The position numbers and the translations under genes were made by a program. The notes under the pieces are model-generated. The model saw only the letters and a program-made list of their open reading frames with translations, did no database searches and was not told the origin of the DNA. This document shows positions 48,523 to 60,800 of a DNA stretch of 64,000 nt, piece after piece; position 1 is the first letter of the stretch, and every line of letters begins with the position of its first letter. The DNA is from Apteryx mantelli (taxonomy: Eukaryota; Chordata; Aves; Apterygiformes; Apterygidae), in contig NC_089979.1 of assembly GCF_036417845.1 (NCBI RefSeq), positions 8,423,424 through 8,487,423 on the forward strand, read 5' to 3'.

Positions 48523-50084
48523 GGCAAGCCCTTAATACGCAGTCAGGAGACACTGGTGGTAAAGGTAATTTCCTACAAATACCCTTATAATTTCTCAAAA
48601 AACAGTATTCTTAAATTATGTAGCCATTTTATGGACATCCTCAAAACAATTAAAATGTATCATTCTAATGAGCTACATATACAAGTATGTACAAATGTGA
48701 TAACATTGGTGAGTATTTTAACTATTAGATCGGTGTGTTTAGAATTTAATTTAAATGCTGTAATGGGCTCTCCTTCTCCCAGCAGTTGGATTTAAAACAG
48801 GCAGAAAGAATAGAAATTAATGTAAAACACTATTTTGATGGACAGAATGGCCTGTCACAGCTTTAAGATACGCAGAGTATGCTGAGGCTTCTGGCTGCTT
48901 TGAAGTTTGTTGGTTATCTTATAATGGCACCTGTGGATATCCTCATATTCACTCAGCCTAAAAAATGCGTTTAACGGAGGAATCTAAATTAAGCTTGAAG
49001 TTACCAGGAGGTCCCTCTCTAGACAATGGAAAGGGCAGGTACTTCCTAAAGACATTCCAGTACTCTCAGTTGCCTTCTGGAAATACCTGTCCATTTCCAT
49101 TGATCAGTGAGGTAGCCTGGAACAGTAAAAGGACCAGAAAAGGTGTGCCATATCTGGGCTTTGAGCAGGAGGAGGCTGCTATGACTACTGTAAAGTACTG
49201 TGTGGTCCCCGAATGCTGGATCATGTCAGATGGAAAGCCTGATGTATCTAGAAAGAGTTGGCAATCAACCTTTGTGTGGATAACTTTTTACCAGACATGT
49301 AACAGTAGGAGTACTCAAGATAAATAATGACATATTTGTGGGCAGAGAGCCCTGAGAGGCTATAAATTGACCTGAGGGCAATTTATAATTGGGTTGAACA
49401 TATTCCTCTTTTGTCTCGAAAGAAGGTCTCTGTTTGTCTTCTCTGAGACCCTCACAGTTCTTGTTTTCTGTAATTAAACAACAGATCTTACTGTTGAGGG
49501 TTTTACTATGTCCGAATTTGGCCATGATGTAAGATGGAATGCATAATCCACTATAGTCAATTATTTCATTGTACAGTCCAAAACAAAGGATAGATTGTGG
49601 TCAGGATGAAAAGACTTAGACAGATCTGGACACATTCTCAGATCTGAATTCCTCAGCTCCCATGTAAGCCAGCAGGAGATGGGTACTCAACATTTTGGAA
49701 TCTGGGTCAGGGGAAAGGAGGGAAAGCTGATCTATTTGCTGCTCCCCTTGGTCATACCTTTCTGGTTTTTGATTGTTTTGTTTGTCATTCCTCATGATTT
49801 AGCATAGGAGAATATAGTTAATCAGCTCCCCTTCTTAGGCTCTCAGAAGGGAAATTGTGTCCACTGACAGAGGAAACCACTTCCAGCTGGGCATACACCA
49901 AGAAATTCCAATTAATGTAGGAATTCCAGTTAATATTTTGAAGATGTAGATGAGGTACCTGCAGAAACATGTGTGCATGTTGCTTTTGATTGCACATGAT
50001 GAGAGAAATCACTTCAGCATCCTGGATCGTAGGAAGATGGACCAAATCTTTGTTTTTCAACCCACTGTAATATGTTAGCTCTGA
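48523..50084. other. unique non-coding DNA
   Basis: No gene is supported. A 120-codon plus-strand frame (48965-49327) has no recognisable domain. The part 48580-48760 is AT-rich and unassigned. Confidence 0.5.
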
Positions 50085-50204
50085 CAATCACAGATGGATT
50101 TACCCTCCCAACAGTCCTGTGAGTTACGGGAATGCTGTCATCCCTGTTTTACAGTTTAAGAATTGAGGTACAACATAGACCAAGTGAAGGGTGCGGAACT
50201 GTAT
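50085..50204 (+). mobile_element. MIR/L2-like element
   Basis: Phrases appear in family order: 'ccctcccaacagtcctgtgag', 'gaatgctgtcatccctg', 'ttttacagtttaagaattgagg' and 'accaagtgaag'. They correspond to the MIR/L2 'cctcacaacaccctgtgag', 'tattatccccattttacag', 'gaaactgagg' and 'ttgcccaag' stretch. It directly precedes a CR1 fragment, so two old elements lie side by side. Confidence 0.62.
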
Positions 50205-50530
50205 TCAAAAACTAATCATCAATGGTTTGCTGTCAAACTGAAAGAAGGTATTGAATGCAGTCTGCAAGAATCCATCTGGTCCTGTTAAATACTTTCGTTA
50301 ATGACTTAGATGAAGAAATGTAGAATGAATTTATTGAATTAGTGGATAATACAAACTAGAAAATGTTTGCAGACATTTTGGAGACTAAGATAAAGATTCA
50401 AAAAGATCTCAGAAAATGGATAGAATAATCTTTAAAAAAATAGAACACAGCTCTGTAAAGGCAAGAGCAAAGTCTCATATTTATAGCCCTAATCTTTCCA
50501 CAAGATACCAGATAGTTAGGCAGAGATATC
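50205..50530 (+). mobile_element. CR1-type LINE fragment, reverse-transcriptase region
   Basis: In one plus frame, 50279-50323 reads VLLNTFVNDLDEEM then stop, matching the CR1 reverse-transcriptase stretch around '(N)xF(I/V)NDLD'. Nearby DNA phrases also fit the family: 'tcaaactgaaagaaggt' upstream, 'gattcaaaaagatctcagaaaatgg' near 50395-50419, and 'ggcaagagcaaagt' downstream where CR1 has 'gataaatgtaaagt'. The copy is truncated at both ends and broken by stops and small indels, so it is inert. Sense lies on the + strand, as in the 2333-2620 copy. Confidence 0.78.
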
Positions 50531-52499
50531 ACATGAACACTCCCGCAAATGCTGGGATGAGCAACTGTGCTCTTTGGGCACAACAGTCCTTAGCCTAACC
50601 GGAAAGAGCTCTTGCTAGAACTAAAAATCACGGCAAATCCCATCAATCCTTACTCTACATTCAAAGGTGATTTCTTCAAACTTACTTGTCAGTACCTACC
50701 ACGTACCTTTGCCAATAATTAGTCATGTACCTGTGGAAAAAACAGTGTATTGAACTCATGTTTCTCCTGTAAGGACAAGGAAGAGATAGGCTGCGTTTCA
50801 TTTTGGGAACAGATGTGTTAGCCACATCTCTTAATGTGCTTGTGGAAGGAGAGGCAGCAGGGAAGCAAGTACATAGGAACAGACAGCACAGGCCTCTCTC
50901 AGATGATACTATTTTATTATTCTGAATTTTAGTGCTCATTTAAAAAAAAAAATGTTTCCAGCTACTGTATTTTCTAGAAAACCATGGAAATATATGTTGA
51001 GTCAACTGACCGTGATATGGGCATGTATGGGATTCTAGAACAGCAGCTCTGCCCAGCTCCATTCATCCCAGTGAAAAATTGCCTCAGATGGCTACTGATT
51101 GTCATAGAAATGACTAGTTTTAAAGCCATCCTAATCTCCATGCAGGAAAAAAAAAAAGGAGGAACACATACCACCTATGTATTTTAGCGATGGTATCCCA
51201 TTTTGGGGTACCAAATGAAATGTCCCCTGTGTTGCCTCCCACTTTACACTTTATTCAAGGAGTTGTTAGTCACAGAGAGTCCTGACTGGACATGTTCAAT
51301 ACCCAGTCAGGAAAAGCTCAGTGCAATGAACCCAATGACTCCCAGTAGCTATTCACGATTAAACCTGTCCATAATATGGAGAGGCTATAGGAGGCTTTGG
51401 ATGTGAGTGGAAGAGGCTGAGACAGTACCACTTAGTAGTAGGAACCTGGCTGCAGAATCGAGTACAATCCTCCAGTCAAAGTAGACCTCATTTTGCCAAA
51501 GCCACTTCTCGTTCCATCATAGTCATTTCTGCTTTTCACCTCTCATTTCTTCCCCCGCCTCTAACGCACAATTATGGGAGTGCAATGAAAACAATATATA
51601 TGATCTTTGCTGGATGTTTTCAAAAGTAAAACAAGATCTGAACATTTTCAAGTGACACTCTGCTGTGACTAAAAGATTTGTCATTTGGTGGGAGTGCTAA
51701 TTAGAGGCAATTATCATTAAGATTTACCTGCCAATGTACTCTGTCATCCAAAACAAATTTCACTTGTTTACTTTGGGAACCTCACAGTTTTATGGATTTA
51801 CAGACACTGGAAATGAATGTAACATGCAGCATCTCACTGCTCAGAATGACACTAGCTGTAGCATTTGCTTGTCTTTGTCACCGATAATCTTTGTATAGGA
51901 CTGTGCAGACTATAAAATCCTTCCAAGAGATGGTTCAAACAGTTCTAAGAAATAAGAGGAAAGCAGTACTGAGAAAAGCAAACTATATGAATATCTGAGA
52001 AGAGAGAGGCTCTTGTGGAGAGTCCGGAGCATGGCCAAGTTATGTTATTATTAATCAGAGACAGTATCCCAGAAGCAAGGAAAACAGACACACAAAGTTC
52101 AGTAGATTCAGTTGAAAGGAAGAAGGTAGATGGGCACAAAACATGACTCACATTCATTAATGTTTGCACACAGATGTCTCTATATTTTAAAAGATGGACT
52201 ATGTGGCAATACAGCCAACTTCTGCCCTTTTGGTATTTGCTCTGAAGGATTCCCTCATGCCACTGGGGAAATGAGGCTAACTGAACACACAGAGAAAAAG
52301 CGTTCACAACAAGAAGTTAGGCATGCTTTGGCTCTATACCAAGAAAGAAGCATGTAAAGCTAAACGCACAGAAGTGATAGGCTTTGCTTAGCTTGCCATG
52401 ATGACACTCAGTCTTTAGATGACTTCCTCCTCGTGGAATTCACACGATTCCATAAGACATCTAGGCTGTCATTGTAGTTCAGAAAAAGTAAAAAAATCT
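50531..52499. other. unique non-coding DNA, with a homeodomain-site cluster
   Basis: No gene is supported. At 51690-51900 the sequence is repeat-free with CTAATTAG, CAATTATCATTAAG and other AT-rich cores near 51697-51720, a possible enhancer. Other frames, up to 120 codons on the minus strand at 51945-52307, have no family resemblance. Confidence 0.45.
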
Positions 52500-53060
52500 T
52501 AGAGTGGGATCCACAAAAGCTAGCTGGAGTTAAGCTAGCTTTGAGTTAGCCATGAGAACATGATCATATGTGTCACAGGCATTCAAACAAAGGTGGTTAA
52601 CTTGGGGTTTCAGAGACCAAGGTTCCCAGGAAACCTCTGCAGCCACTAGGCACCTCTTTCCTAAAATTTTGGAGAAGATGGAGTTGTTCATCCTTTACTC
52701 AATAGCCCACTGATTAGAAAACTCATCCAGGAGACTGAAAAACATGGTTCAAGACCAACAGGCTGGTTAGACACTCATCTGGAGCCAGCATCTTTTTTGC
52801 ACTCCTGGTCTGATGAATCTCCTGATCATTAGACTGTGGATACCTTGGTGACCTTCTGGCACACATTAGATATCAGATTCATCTGACTAAGTGTGGATGT
52901 TTACAGCAAGGCTAGGGACCTAGATGCCACAAGCTCCCGTTAAAGTTAATAGAGAACTAAGCAGTGGATCTTAGGTGCTATTTATCCCATCCTGAGGTGG
53001 AGGCATAAAACAGATTAGCTAAATCATGCCCTGCAAGTGCTTATTTCTCCCCATTGACTG
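52500..53060. mobile_element. ancient composite repeat with tRNA-like head and inverted half
   Basis: The middle holds a tRNA-type internal promoter pair: an A-box-like TAGCCCACTGATTAG (52703-52717) and a B-box-like GGTTCAAGACC (52746-52756), in sense order about 30 bases apart. A diverged inverted copy of the A-box part lies at 52822-52836, where 10 of 15 bases match in reverse complement, so the core is palindromic. Flanking phrases 'gccactaggcacctctttcc' (near 52641) and 'tcccgttaaagttaatagag' (near 52936), then 'atttatcccatcctgaggtgg' (near 52980), fit an old sauropsid repeat with this design known from turtles and crocodilians. Exact family and ends are not certain. Confidence 0.5.
52516..52542. 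repeat. 10-bp inverted repeat of self-palindromic arms
   Basis: AAAGCTAGCT (52516-52525) is reverse-complemented by AGCTAGCTTT (52533-52542) with a seven-base loop. Each arm contains the palindrome AGCTAGCT. It lies at the left end of the composite repeat and could be part of its terminus. Confidence 0.85.
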
Positions 53061-53389
53061 AGAATGTTGATAACAAGCTGTGATGAACATATCTATATTG
53101 GTACCCAGGATATTGCTAAGACATCACTCTTTTTTATTACAGACACATAGTTTCAAAAGAAAAATGTAGTTATAGAGAATTGGCCTGGGACTCAAGGAAA
53201 TCACAAGTTTCTTAGGTCCCTTTTTTGTTCTCCTGCACAAGTAGGGTATTTTTATGACATAGAAAGTGGTTATATGAATTTGATTGTTTCTGAGGAAAAG
53301 ATATGTTTAGAATTTTATAGCTTGGGGGCAATTAATCACACTAACCTCCTTTACTACTGATTCACAATAACATGTTAGGAGCCCTTTTC
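53061..53389. other. unique non-coding DNA, nothing recognised
   Basis: AT-rich sequence between two old repeats; no gene or motif cluster seen. Confidence 0.5.
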
Positions 53390-53610
53390 TATTAAGAGAC
53401 CTCAGTGTACTCTACACTGTTAAAGTATGCAAGTCTCCTGTGGAAGAAGAGAGCAGTAATCATGTTTTACAGGTAAGGTATGTGAAACAGATTGGGATTA
53501 TAAGATTTGAACAGGGTCACAAAATCAGTAGTAAATCAGTGGCAGAGATAGGCTCGCTGCCCTTTATGCCCTCAATCCTTCTTCCTCTTGCTGTTCAAGC
53601 AGTGCGTAAA
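53390..53610 (+). mobile_element. MIR/L2-like element
   Basis: The order follows the family: 'agtgtactctacactgtta' (family 'gtactttacaaacatta'), 'gtaatcatgttttacaggta', 'gggtcacaaaatcagtagta' and 'aatcagtggcagagatagg' (family 'aaggtcacacagctagtaagtggcagag'). The last two phrases are the strongest. An open plus frame of 62 codons here lies inside the repeat and is not a gene. Confidence 0.65.
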
Positions 53611-54689
53611 ATGGGGGCTTATTTATAATAACTGGATTTTTTAAAATCTTTTGAAAACTGGGAATGCACAAGCAGTTCCTCAGCTAACACTACCCTAATT
53701 CCTGTTCCTGACATGTGTGAGTGTTAGGAAAAATCTCCCCAGATTCTTCAAAAGCAAGACGACTTGTCCAATAGTGTTTGCATCACCATGGGGTGCTTGG
53801 CAGCCCTCAGCACTTTAGAAGCACTTTGGTGGTGTGCATTTGGAAACACTTTTTTGTGGAAAACACAAGTTTTCCCTTTTATGTACATTCCTGCCTTTTG
53901 ATGCACACGGGAACATCAAAAGAGGTGAAAGAACTCACCCAAAGCTGCTGCTGTTCACTTTACTTTATCCTTTAGGTTGAATCCTGGGAGGGCAAGGTGA
54001 AGAGAAAATATGGAGGTGGCAGGTTATTAAATCATACCATTTTTTAAATCATTTTTGCTCTCATTTGCAATTTGAAAATGCTGCTATAAAGCTCTTATTA
54101 AAAACAATCAGTCTGATTTCCTGAAGGGTGCTACATTCATTATTCAGATGCAGCTCCCTGCAGGACAGATGAGGTCAGGCAGCAACAAGTGCAAGGGGAA
54201 AAGGAGCTAAGCATGTCCAGGATAAACATATCTGCAGATAAAGAGGATTGCCCTGTTTCTGAAGGCAAAGAAAATGAACAATAGGGTTTCTAATAAGAGA
54301 GTGGAACATATACGCTCTGCCTGCCTTCTCTCCTTCCAGCACACGATATCTGATGGGCTTTCTTATTTGGTATCTTTCTGTCCCTTGGGAGGTGACACAG
54401 ATAATACATGTCAAACTCCTCTATGTTCCTGTTTTAGAGACCATTCCTGAGCCTATTAAAATCCATTTGATACATGCCATGAACTTCAATAGCCAGAGGA
54501 ATTCAGTGTGTTCTGTGTCCTATAAGCACTCTTTACCTTTTCTATCTCTTTTTATGATGCTTCTTTCTAAAGTACTTCAAATAGTCTATGAATTAAGCAA
54601 ACTCATCGTATCAGAGGAGTCTCCAGGGTGCCTTCGATACTTAAGCTTCAAACTTCAGATCCTGGACACAATCAATGAATGAATCAATA
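53611..54689. other. unique non-coding DNA
   Basis: No gene is supported. The part 54030-54170 is AT-rich, free of repeats, and may be conserved. A 109-codon plus-strand frame at 54353-54682 has no recognisable domain. Confidence 0.45.
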
Positions 54690-54965
54690 ATAATCAATGC
54701 ACAGAGCATTTCAGCAGGATTAATGACCAGCTGGGAGGCGCTGATGGGCATAAATGAAGTTGAGGACCATTAATCCCAGCTGGTCATTTATCTCTAGGGA
54801 GTGCTTTGTGCCAAGGTCATTACTGCTGTTCTAAGACAAAAATAAAAGGAAGCTGACATTGGCACATGAATATTTTTAACTCAGCTGGTGCAGAGCCAGT
54901 TGTTTTGTATGAATCTTTCGAGCAAATGTTACACCCTCTCTGTTAGACATTTCCACTGCATAATG
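54690..54965. promoter_or_regulatory. candidate enhancer with a perfect 15-bp inverted repeat
   Basis: AATGACCAGCTGGGA (54722-54736) recurs as its exact reverse complement at 54774-54788, 37 bases apart. Each arm contains CCAGCTGG with an E-box CAGCTG and an AATGA/TCATT homeodomain-type end. Left of it lies an ATCAAT-rich tract with several TCAAT repeats (54671-54700) and right of it repeat-free sequence up to about 54965. Two opposed identical compound sites look like a designed binding array, but a decayed palindromic repeat is an alternative. Confidence 0.35.
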
Positions 54966-57229
54966 TGTCCCAGCACCACTTTCTCCATCTAGTGAATCAA
55001 CAGACATTTTCAATCTCCTACAGGTTGCAGAGAGCTCTCCTTGGGGTCAGGGAGCCTGGCAGACCACAGTCTCCTGCGGCGAGGATTTACGCACTGCCTC
55101 TTCCCCACAGACATACCCACCTGTGGCTAGGAAGACAACTGAGACATCTGCATTTCTGCCAAGGTGCTAGAATTATGGTGGTCACATATTGTCTCAACGG
55201 GGTACTCAGGAAGTTTCAAAAGAGTTAGGCAAAGGTATGATGTGAAATAATTTAACTCACTTTAAAGGTCATTAAGGCAGGCATGGATTCAGGTGGAGAA
55301 TATTAGGTTATAATACCTGCTTTCTTTGCCCTCCTCATTGTTTTCATGATCCTTTGTGCTGCAGTCCAGGTCACAACATGCAATGGTAGCTCGGCAGCTG
55401 CTCAGCCTGCCTTCAAACACACTGGTGCATCTGGCCCTGGGTCCATGCCTCATGTGGAACCACAAACTCTCTCAGTCAAATGAATAGTGAGGTCAATGAA
55501 TAAACCCCAGTAGAAGCCCACAGCAAAGATTGTGACCAGCTGAATTTTGAGGGGAATGAGGATAACCACTACCTCTGCACTGAGAAAGGACTCGGAAATC
55601 CTACCATCTCAAAGCAGAGAGGGATCAGGGAAGCAAAAAGGACTTCTAAAGGTTCCTTTTCGCCTGTTTCTGGATGGGGCACTACATACGTGTCTAATCA
55701 CACAGCTGTGGTGGCAATAGAATTGCAAACTTTCCCAAAGTATCCTAAAAATTAATGACCCACAGTGCATGGCAGCCCTACTGTGTCCACCCAATATTTT
55801 AAAAGCAAACCCCCAGGTGGAATCAGGACAACATTTGCTGACCAGCCGTAGTTAGTTGACTGCTGAAAAGCTCTTAGAGACAGCTTGGGGGAAACCCAAC
55901 TGCTGCACCCCAGGAAAACCTTGTTCTTTAAAGCGCAGACAAGGGATACCTGTGTACCTGATTCATCCTGATGCTGTGAGCCTGTCCTTTTTGCCTCTCT
56001 GTTTGCAGACAATGTTAACTGTGATATAACATGACCAAAAGTAAGTGGACAAGCCAAGCCAGGTTCCTTCCCACCAGGATCCAACTGTTTCCTGTTCTAA
56101 GATACTTATGGTATGGATGGTACCATGTTGGTTCCTTCCATACATTGTAGCCCTTGGTAATTCAGGAACAAGTGGACAAGGCAGTCCTAATCAGGCTAAG
56201 TAAAAAGCCAAACAACAATGTACCAGGTGCCTGAAGAATTGCCTTGTTTTACTTACTATAAAATGCATTCAAGTGCAAGGACTAATAACACTGCTTGAAA
56301 TTTTCCCGGTTTCATATGGCTTCAAGTTTTTATATAATATAAACAAAACCAAATCAAATTCCATTACCCCTCTGTTCTGTGCAAAAGACCTTCAGCTAAT
56401 AATGATGAAGTCTGAACCTCTTCATGTGCCACATAACACCATAAATAGACTAATTTTCTTGTTAAAATACAAACATGAAAGCCCTAAAAATGTTGAGAGT
56501 GGAGATAGATCTGTTCAAGTGGAAGATATTAGATGGAAATACTTAGAGATTTTCCTGAGATAGCAGGTGAAAAGATCTTCAGTTCTGGTTTCTATTAGTT
56601 GGGCAAAAGTTTACTGGATGGGAATTTTGGAAAACTTGTACTGCAGGAGGCACAATCAAAGCTTGTAACCATAGGAATAGCAGACAGGGTTTGGATCAAG
56701 AGAGGACAATGTGAAAATTCTCAAGGGGGAGGAATTCTAATTCATCTCATCTGGGCAGAAGAAGAAAGAAGCACACTGAGCTTGCATTCAGTTTGAGCAC
56801 AGTATCAATAATACGTCAGATTTTTCTCTGAGTGCAAACATGCAGTGGAGTGTGCTGTAGAGAAAAATGTCAACTACAGAAAGGCCACAACTGTTTCGTG
56901 CTGTTGCTTAAAGAAGTTTTGATTGCTCTTTTGCACGAATGGACAAAGTCCACCTTGTCCACATCACAAACATTGTCTCTAGCGTTCACAGTGCAATAAG
57001 GCACTTCTCAGCTTAGATACATGCTGTGTGAAGAAATATTTACTTTCTTTGTGTGTGTTTTGACCCTGCCACTTGGTATCACCCAGTTTTTGCTTTAATA
57101 AAACCCTGTGAAGAAACTGGTTCCTGTTTACTTTTTGCAGGCCTTTCATGGTTTATAGATGTTTCCCACACGACTGGTAGGAGGAAGAATTCTATATATG
57201 CATATTTCTCTACAGAACTTCTAAAATAA
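54966..57229. other. unique non-coding DNA
   Basis: No gene is supported. Frames of 60-110 codons lie on both strands. An AATAAA lies at about 57096, with no assigned transcript. Confidence 0.5.
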
Positions 57230-57440
57230 AACTGACATTGAAATATTAACAAGGCACACTAATTGTGCGTTGCGGGAGAAGCTAATCAGGTGCTATTGCA
57301 ATGCTTGAAAGAATTAATGGTTAGCAAATGAAGCTGTTTGCTGTTCATAGTTTGTGTCATATTGCACAACTGTTTAATGAAACTCAGAGACAAATGAATG
57401 GCTTAATGGCACAAAATACTAAAGAAGTCATGCGGAACTA
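57230..57440. promoter_or_regulatory. candidate AT-rich enhancer-like segment
   Basis: Repeat-free DNA with many homeodomain-type cores (CTAATTGTG, GCTAATCAGG, GAATTAATGG, GTTTAATGAAAC, CTTAATGG), and two C/EBP-like ATTGCAA/ATTGCAC cores. No conservation can be shown from one sequence. Confidence 0.25.
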
Positions 57441-57694
57441 GATGGAAATCTTCTAGAGACTATGGGCTGGAAACTATAGCCTCTACCTTGTGCTGCAGAA
57501 AGGGAGGAGCATTCAAGAGAAACAATGTCAAGCTCATATTGTCCTGTCTATCTCCATGAACGACAGGAGCACTCCCAGACTATGTCTATAGCCATGCAAT
57601 AAGATGCTTCTGGTGTGATTTCAGAGTTGGTGTTGACACCAATTAAACAGAAAATTGATACTCCACCCCATACTGACCTATGTTAAGATATAAG
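57441..57694. other. unique non-coding DNA, nothing recognised
   Basis: No gene, repeat or motif cluster was recognised. Confidence 0.5.
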
Positions 57695-57850
57695 ATTGTA
57701 CTTCTACAGACTTCCTCTGATTTTTCTCACAGCTTCACTGCCAATGTTTAAACCCAGGGTAGACAGGCATATGCAATCAGATGCTGTCCTTTCTGGGAGC
57801 TTTCTAGAGCATATACTACACAAGGAGTGCCTACAGGTCCCTCTCTTGTT
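57695..57850 (+). mobile_element. possible CR1-type 3' fragment
   Basis: The phrase 'cttcactgccaatgtttaaa' with 'cccagggtagacaggcat' resembles the CR1 3' tract 'ctggcagtgttcaa-cccaggctggacagg'. The rest is too diverged to follow. Confidence 0.33.
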
Positions 57851-60800
57851 GGTCCCACTAGCTCAGAGAAACGCGGGGGTATTGCAAACAGAGCCCCATT
57901 TCAGAGAAGAGCATCAGTGTTTGTCAGGGGTGTGTGACAAGTGAACGAATGCAAGAAGCTAAGGCAGAAAGACAGCCCTAAGAGAGGGCACAGGAGTGAC
58001 ACTGTAGCTGCCATTCAGAAAATCTCAGTGAAGACTGCTCCAATGCTCTTATTAACCTCAGGATGTATGTTTGTGGCTGTGCTACGTGCTGAGTTACAGA
58101 CTGAATTTTCTTTCATCCCAGTTAAAATGACAGGCTGGTGAGCTCTCTATTGCTGTGACTGTATCTCAGCCCAGTGTTCAGAAAGCCTTTGGCACATGAT
58201 GGGAGCAATGCCCATGCCCAAGCCTCCTTGCCACCACAGCTTTGGGTGCTGCCAGGATGAGCCTGGACTATCGTCTCCAAGTTGTAGAGGGTGGAAGAAG
58301 TGGTGGCAAACGGTCAAGCCTGAGTAGGTGACGTGAGAGTAGGACTTGCCAACAAGGAAGGGACAAGCTGAAGAAGCCAGTCAGAAAGCAGATTCCAGTA
58401 TTCTGAAACCCAGTTAAGACATCACCAAGAAAATGATTTCCTACCTCACAAATATTTGAGATTGTTTCCTAAAATGCCTGAGGGCAGATCTGAGACCTTT
58501 CATGTTGTTTCTGATGAGAGAGGAACTCTGTTCCTGGCTGAACAAGCTGCATTTGCTGAGAGGGAGACAGAAGGCTTTTAAATCCAAAGTGGTAATTAAA
58601 TGAGCAGCCATTCCAACAGTATTCATACTGGTAAATGTTATTGACATTTCCTTTCTGCTTCTTCTAGCAGAAACACCAAGCAAATTGCTAATATTCTATT
58701 GTTGCAATAATGAGCTCTTGATAGACATGGAATTTATTTTTCCCTGTGTCAGGTTAGTCCTGAATCCTTTTTGCACTGCTAACAAGTAGAGTTTGTTCTG
58801 CTTTGCCATCACTGACAAGGATGGAAAGATGAGCACGAGATAAGAACATCATGAAATGCTCTGCGGAGCTTTTCTGAAGTCAACAAACACAGGGCATCGG
58901 TGCCAGTTTGCCACCTACTGCCTCAGTCACGGAAAAGTGCTGATCTGGGTTAATTGCACAAGCGGTGATTGAAATCCTGGATCCAAACCGCTAATGAGAT
59001 TGAGTGCAGCTTTCTGAATCCTTCTACTTCTACTCCCACATGCTTGGGAACATGCTAACACTGAGCTCCTGGGCCTACTGCCTGTACAGTGCTCTGGTAT
59101 GTGAGCTATTCTACAGACATCAATTATACTTGTCCCATTACTAACCATAAACTTGCTTCCTCCTTTGCTTTACTGTTTTTTAGGAACTTTCTAGAAACAA
59201 ATCCCTCAGTAAAGGATTCTGGAAGACTAGAATAATGGCTAAATTATGCTACTCAGCCTGCCTCCAGTTCACAGTCTACCACTGATTATATGTCCTTATG
59301 ATGCACTGGGGTAATTACAATATTTAATGGGGTTTTGAGAAAAGCTGAGTCCAAAATACCTTCCTGTTGAAAAATACCTCATCTGTGATCTAGAAAATGA
59401 AAGGAAACAATGATGATATTTTGTTTTACAAAAAGATAGAAAATAAAATTGTTTCAATAAAAAATGTTCAATGGAACATTTCAATCTTACCAGAATGAAG
59501 CATTCCAGGGTTGAAATGTTTTTTTTGGTTTTGAAATGTATTTTGTTTTACAGTGAAGCAAGATTTGTAGGGAGAGGTAATATCTTTTATTATCCTGGAT
59601 GATGCAGGTGGAAAAAATAGAGAAACTCATAAGCATGCAGTCCTTTTCTATTAGAAATTTTAACATAAAGCAAAAGAAATGTTATGTCAAAATCTCAACA
59701 AATTGTTTCTGATTTTTTTTTCAAAGTACATTTAAGTTGACCTGAATTCCCTTTTTAACCCCAAATATTACTTTGCTTGCTGCTCTGGAGTGGGAACAAG
59801 TTTTAAACAGAACAGTGTTTTCAGTTTTGCCATCTCAGGATATTAAGGATGGAAAAACTGTTCCTTTTCCCACCGACACCAGATTCAGAGCAGAATGGAG
59901 CCCTCTCCCCGACCAACAACCTACGTGTCAGCCCAGCAGCTTCCTTTTGCTTGGCACTGTTTGTTAGGATGTTGGTTATTACGGTCATTATCTGACCATA
60001 ATGCAGAATAGTGTGTTATTATTACCCGGCCGTAATACAGAAGCGCTGCCGTAACGTTGCAGTTGTGCCAGCCCTGAGGTGGATGGCCAAGGCAATACTC
60101 CTGTCTTGGCAAGGTGTTCCCAGCACCTTTCCAGGAGGACCATGTCACTGCCTGCTTCATGTCGCCCTGTGTGCAGTGCCCCCCGCAATTACTTGGGAGT
60201 ATTTACACTAGCATGCCTGCTCTTTGTCTACGTAGTCCCTCGAAATTTCTCTACACAGCCAGAAAAGAAGACAAGCAAACAAAAAAAGACGCCGTGAAGA
60301 TTTTATATCCTTCTCTGTGCCCCAGCCACAGGGCAGGTGGCACACATCACAGCTAAGAGACTTACTGCTCTTGTTACCTTCTGCTGGGAATAGCCTGTCT
60401 GCAAGGGCTCAGAGCTATTTTAGGAAGAGGCACCCATGCCACACAGAAATACAAAGCCCTTTGTGCTTAATCTGTCACTGTGCCTGGCCCTGAAGAGAAG
60501 TGGGATGCGGGTGTTGTCTGAGCAGGGCAATGCAGTGTTTTCTTTGATAATTGTCTTTATACCATGTATTTTTTTTGGCACATGAAAATCCTAAGGAGGA
60601 ACCTATTACTCATTTGCACTATCTCGAAATAACAGCCTTAGAGGGAAGAAAAAAAAAAAAAGAAAAAAGTCTGGGAATGTTATTTCTCTGTGCAATGTAG
60701 ATTTGCTGGACACACACAGACATCACTACTGCATTACTTCAAAGCTGCATTCCCTGACTTATTTTCTCTCTAGCCCAGGCTTTTTTAGGCCACCCTGGGA

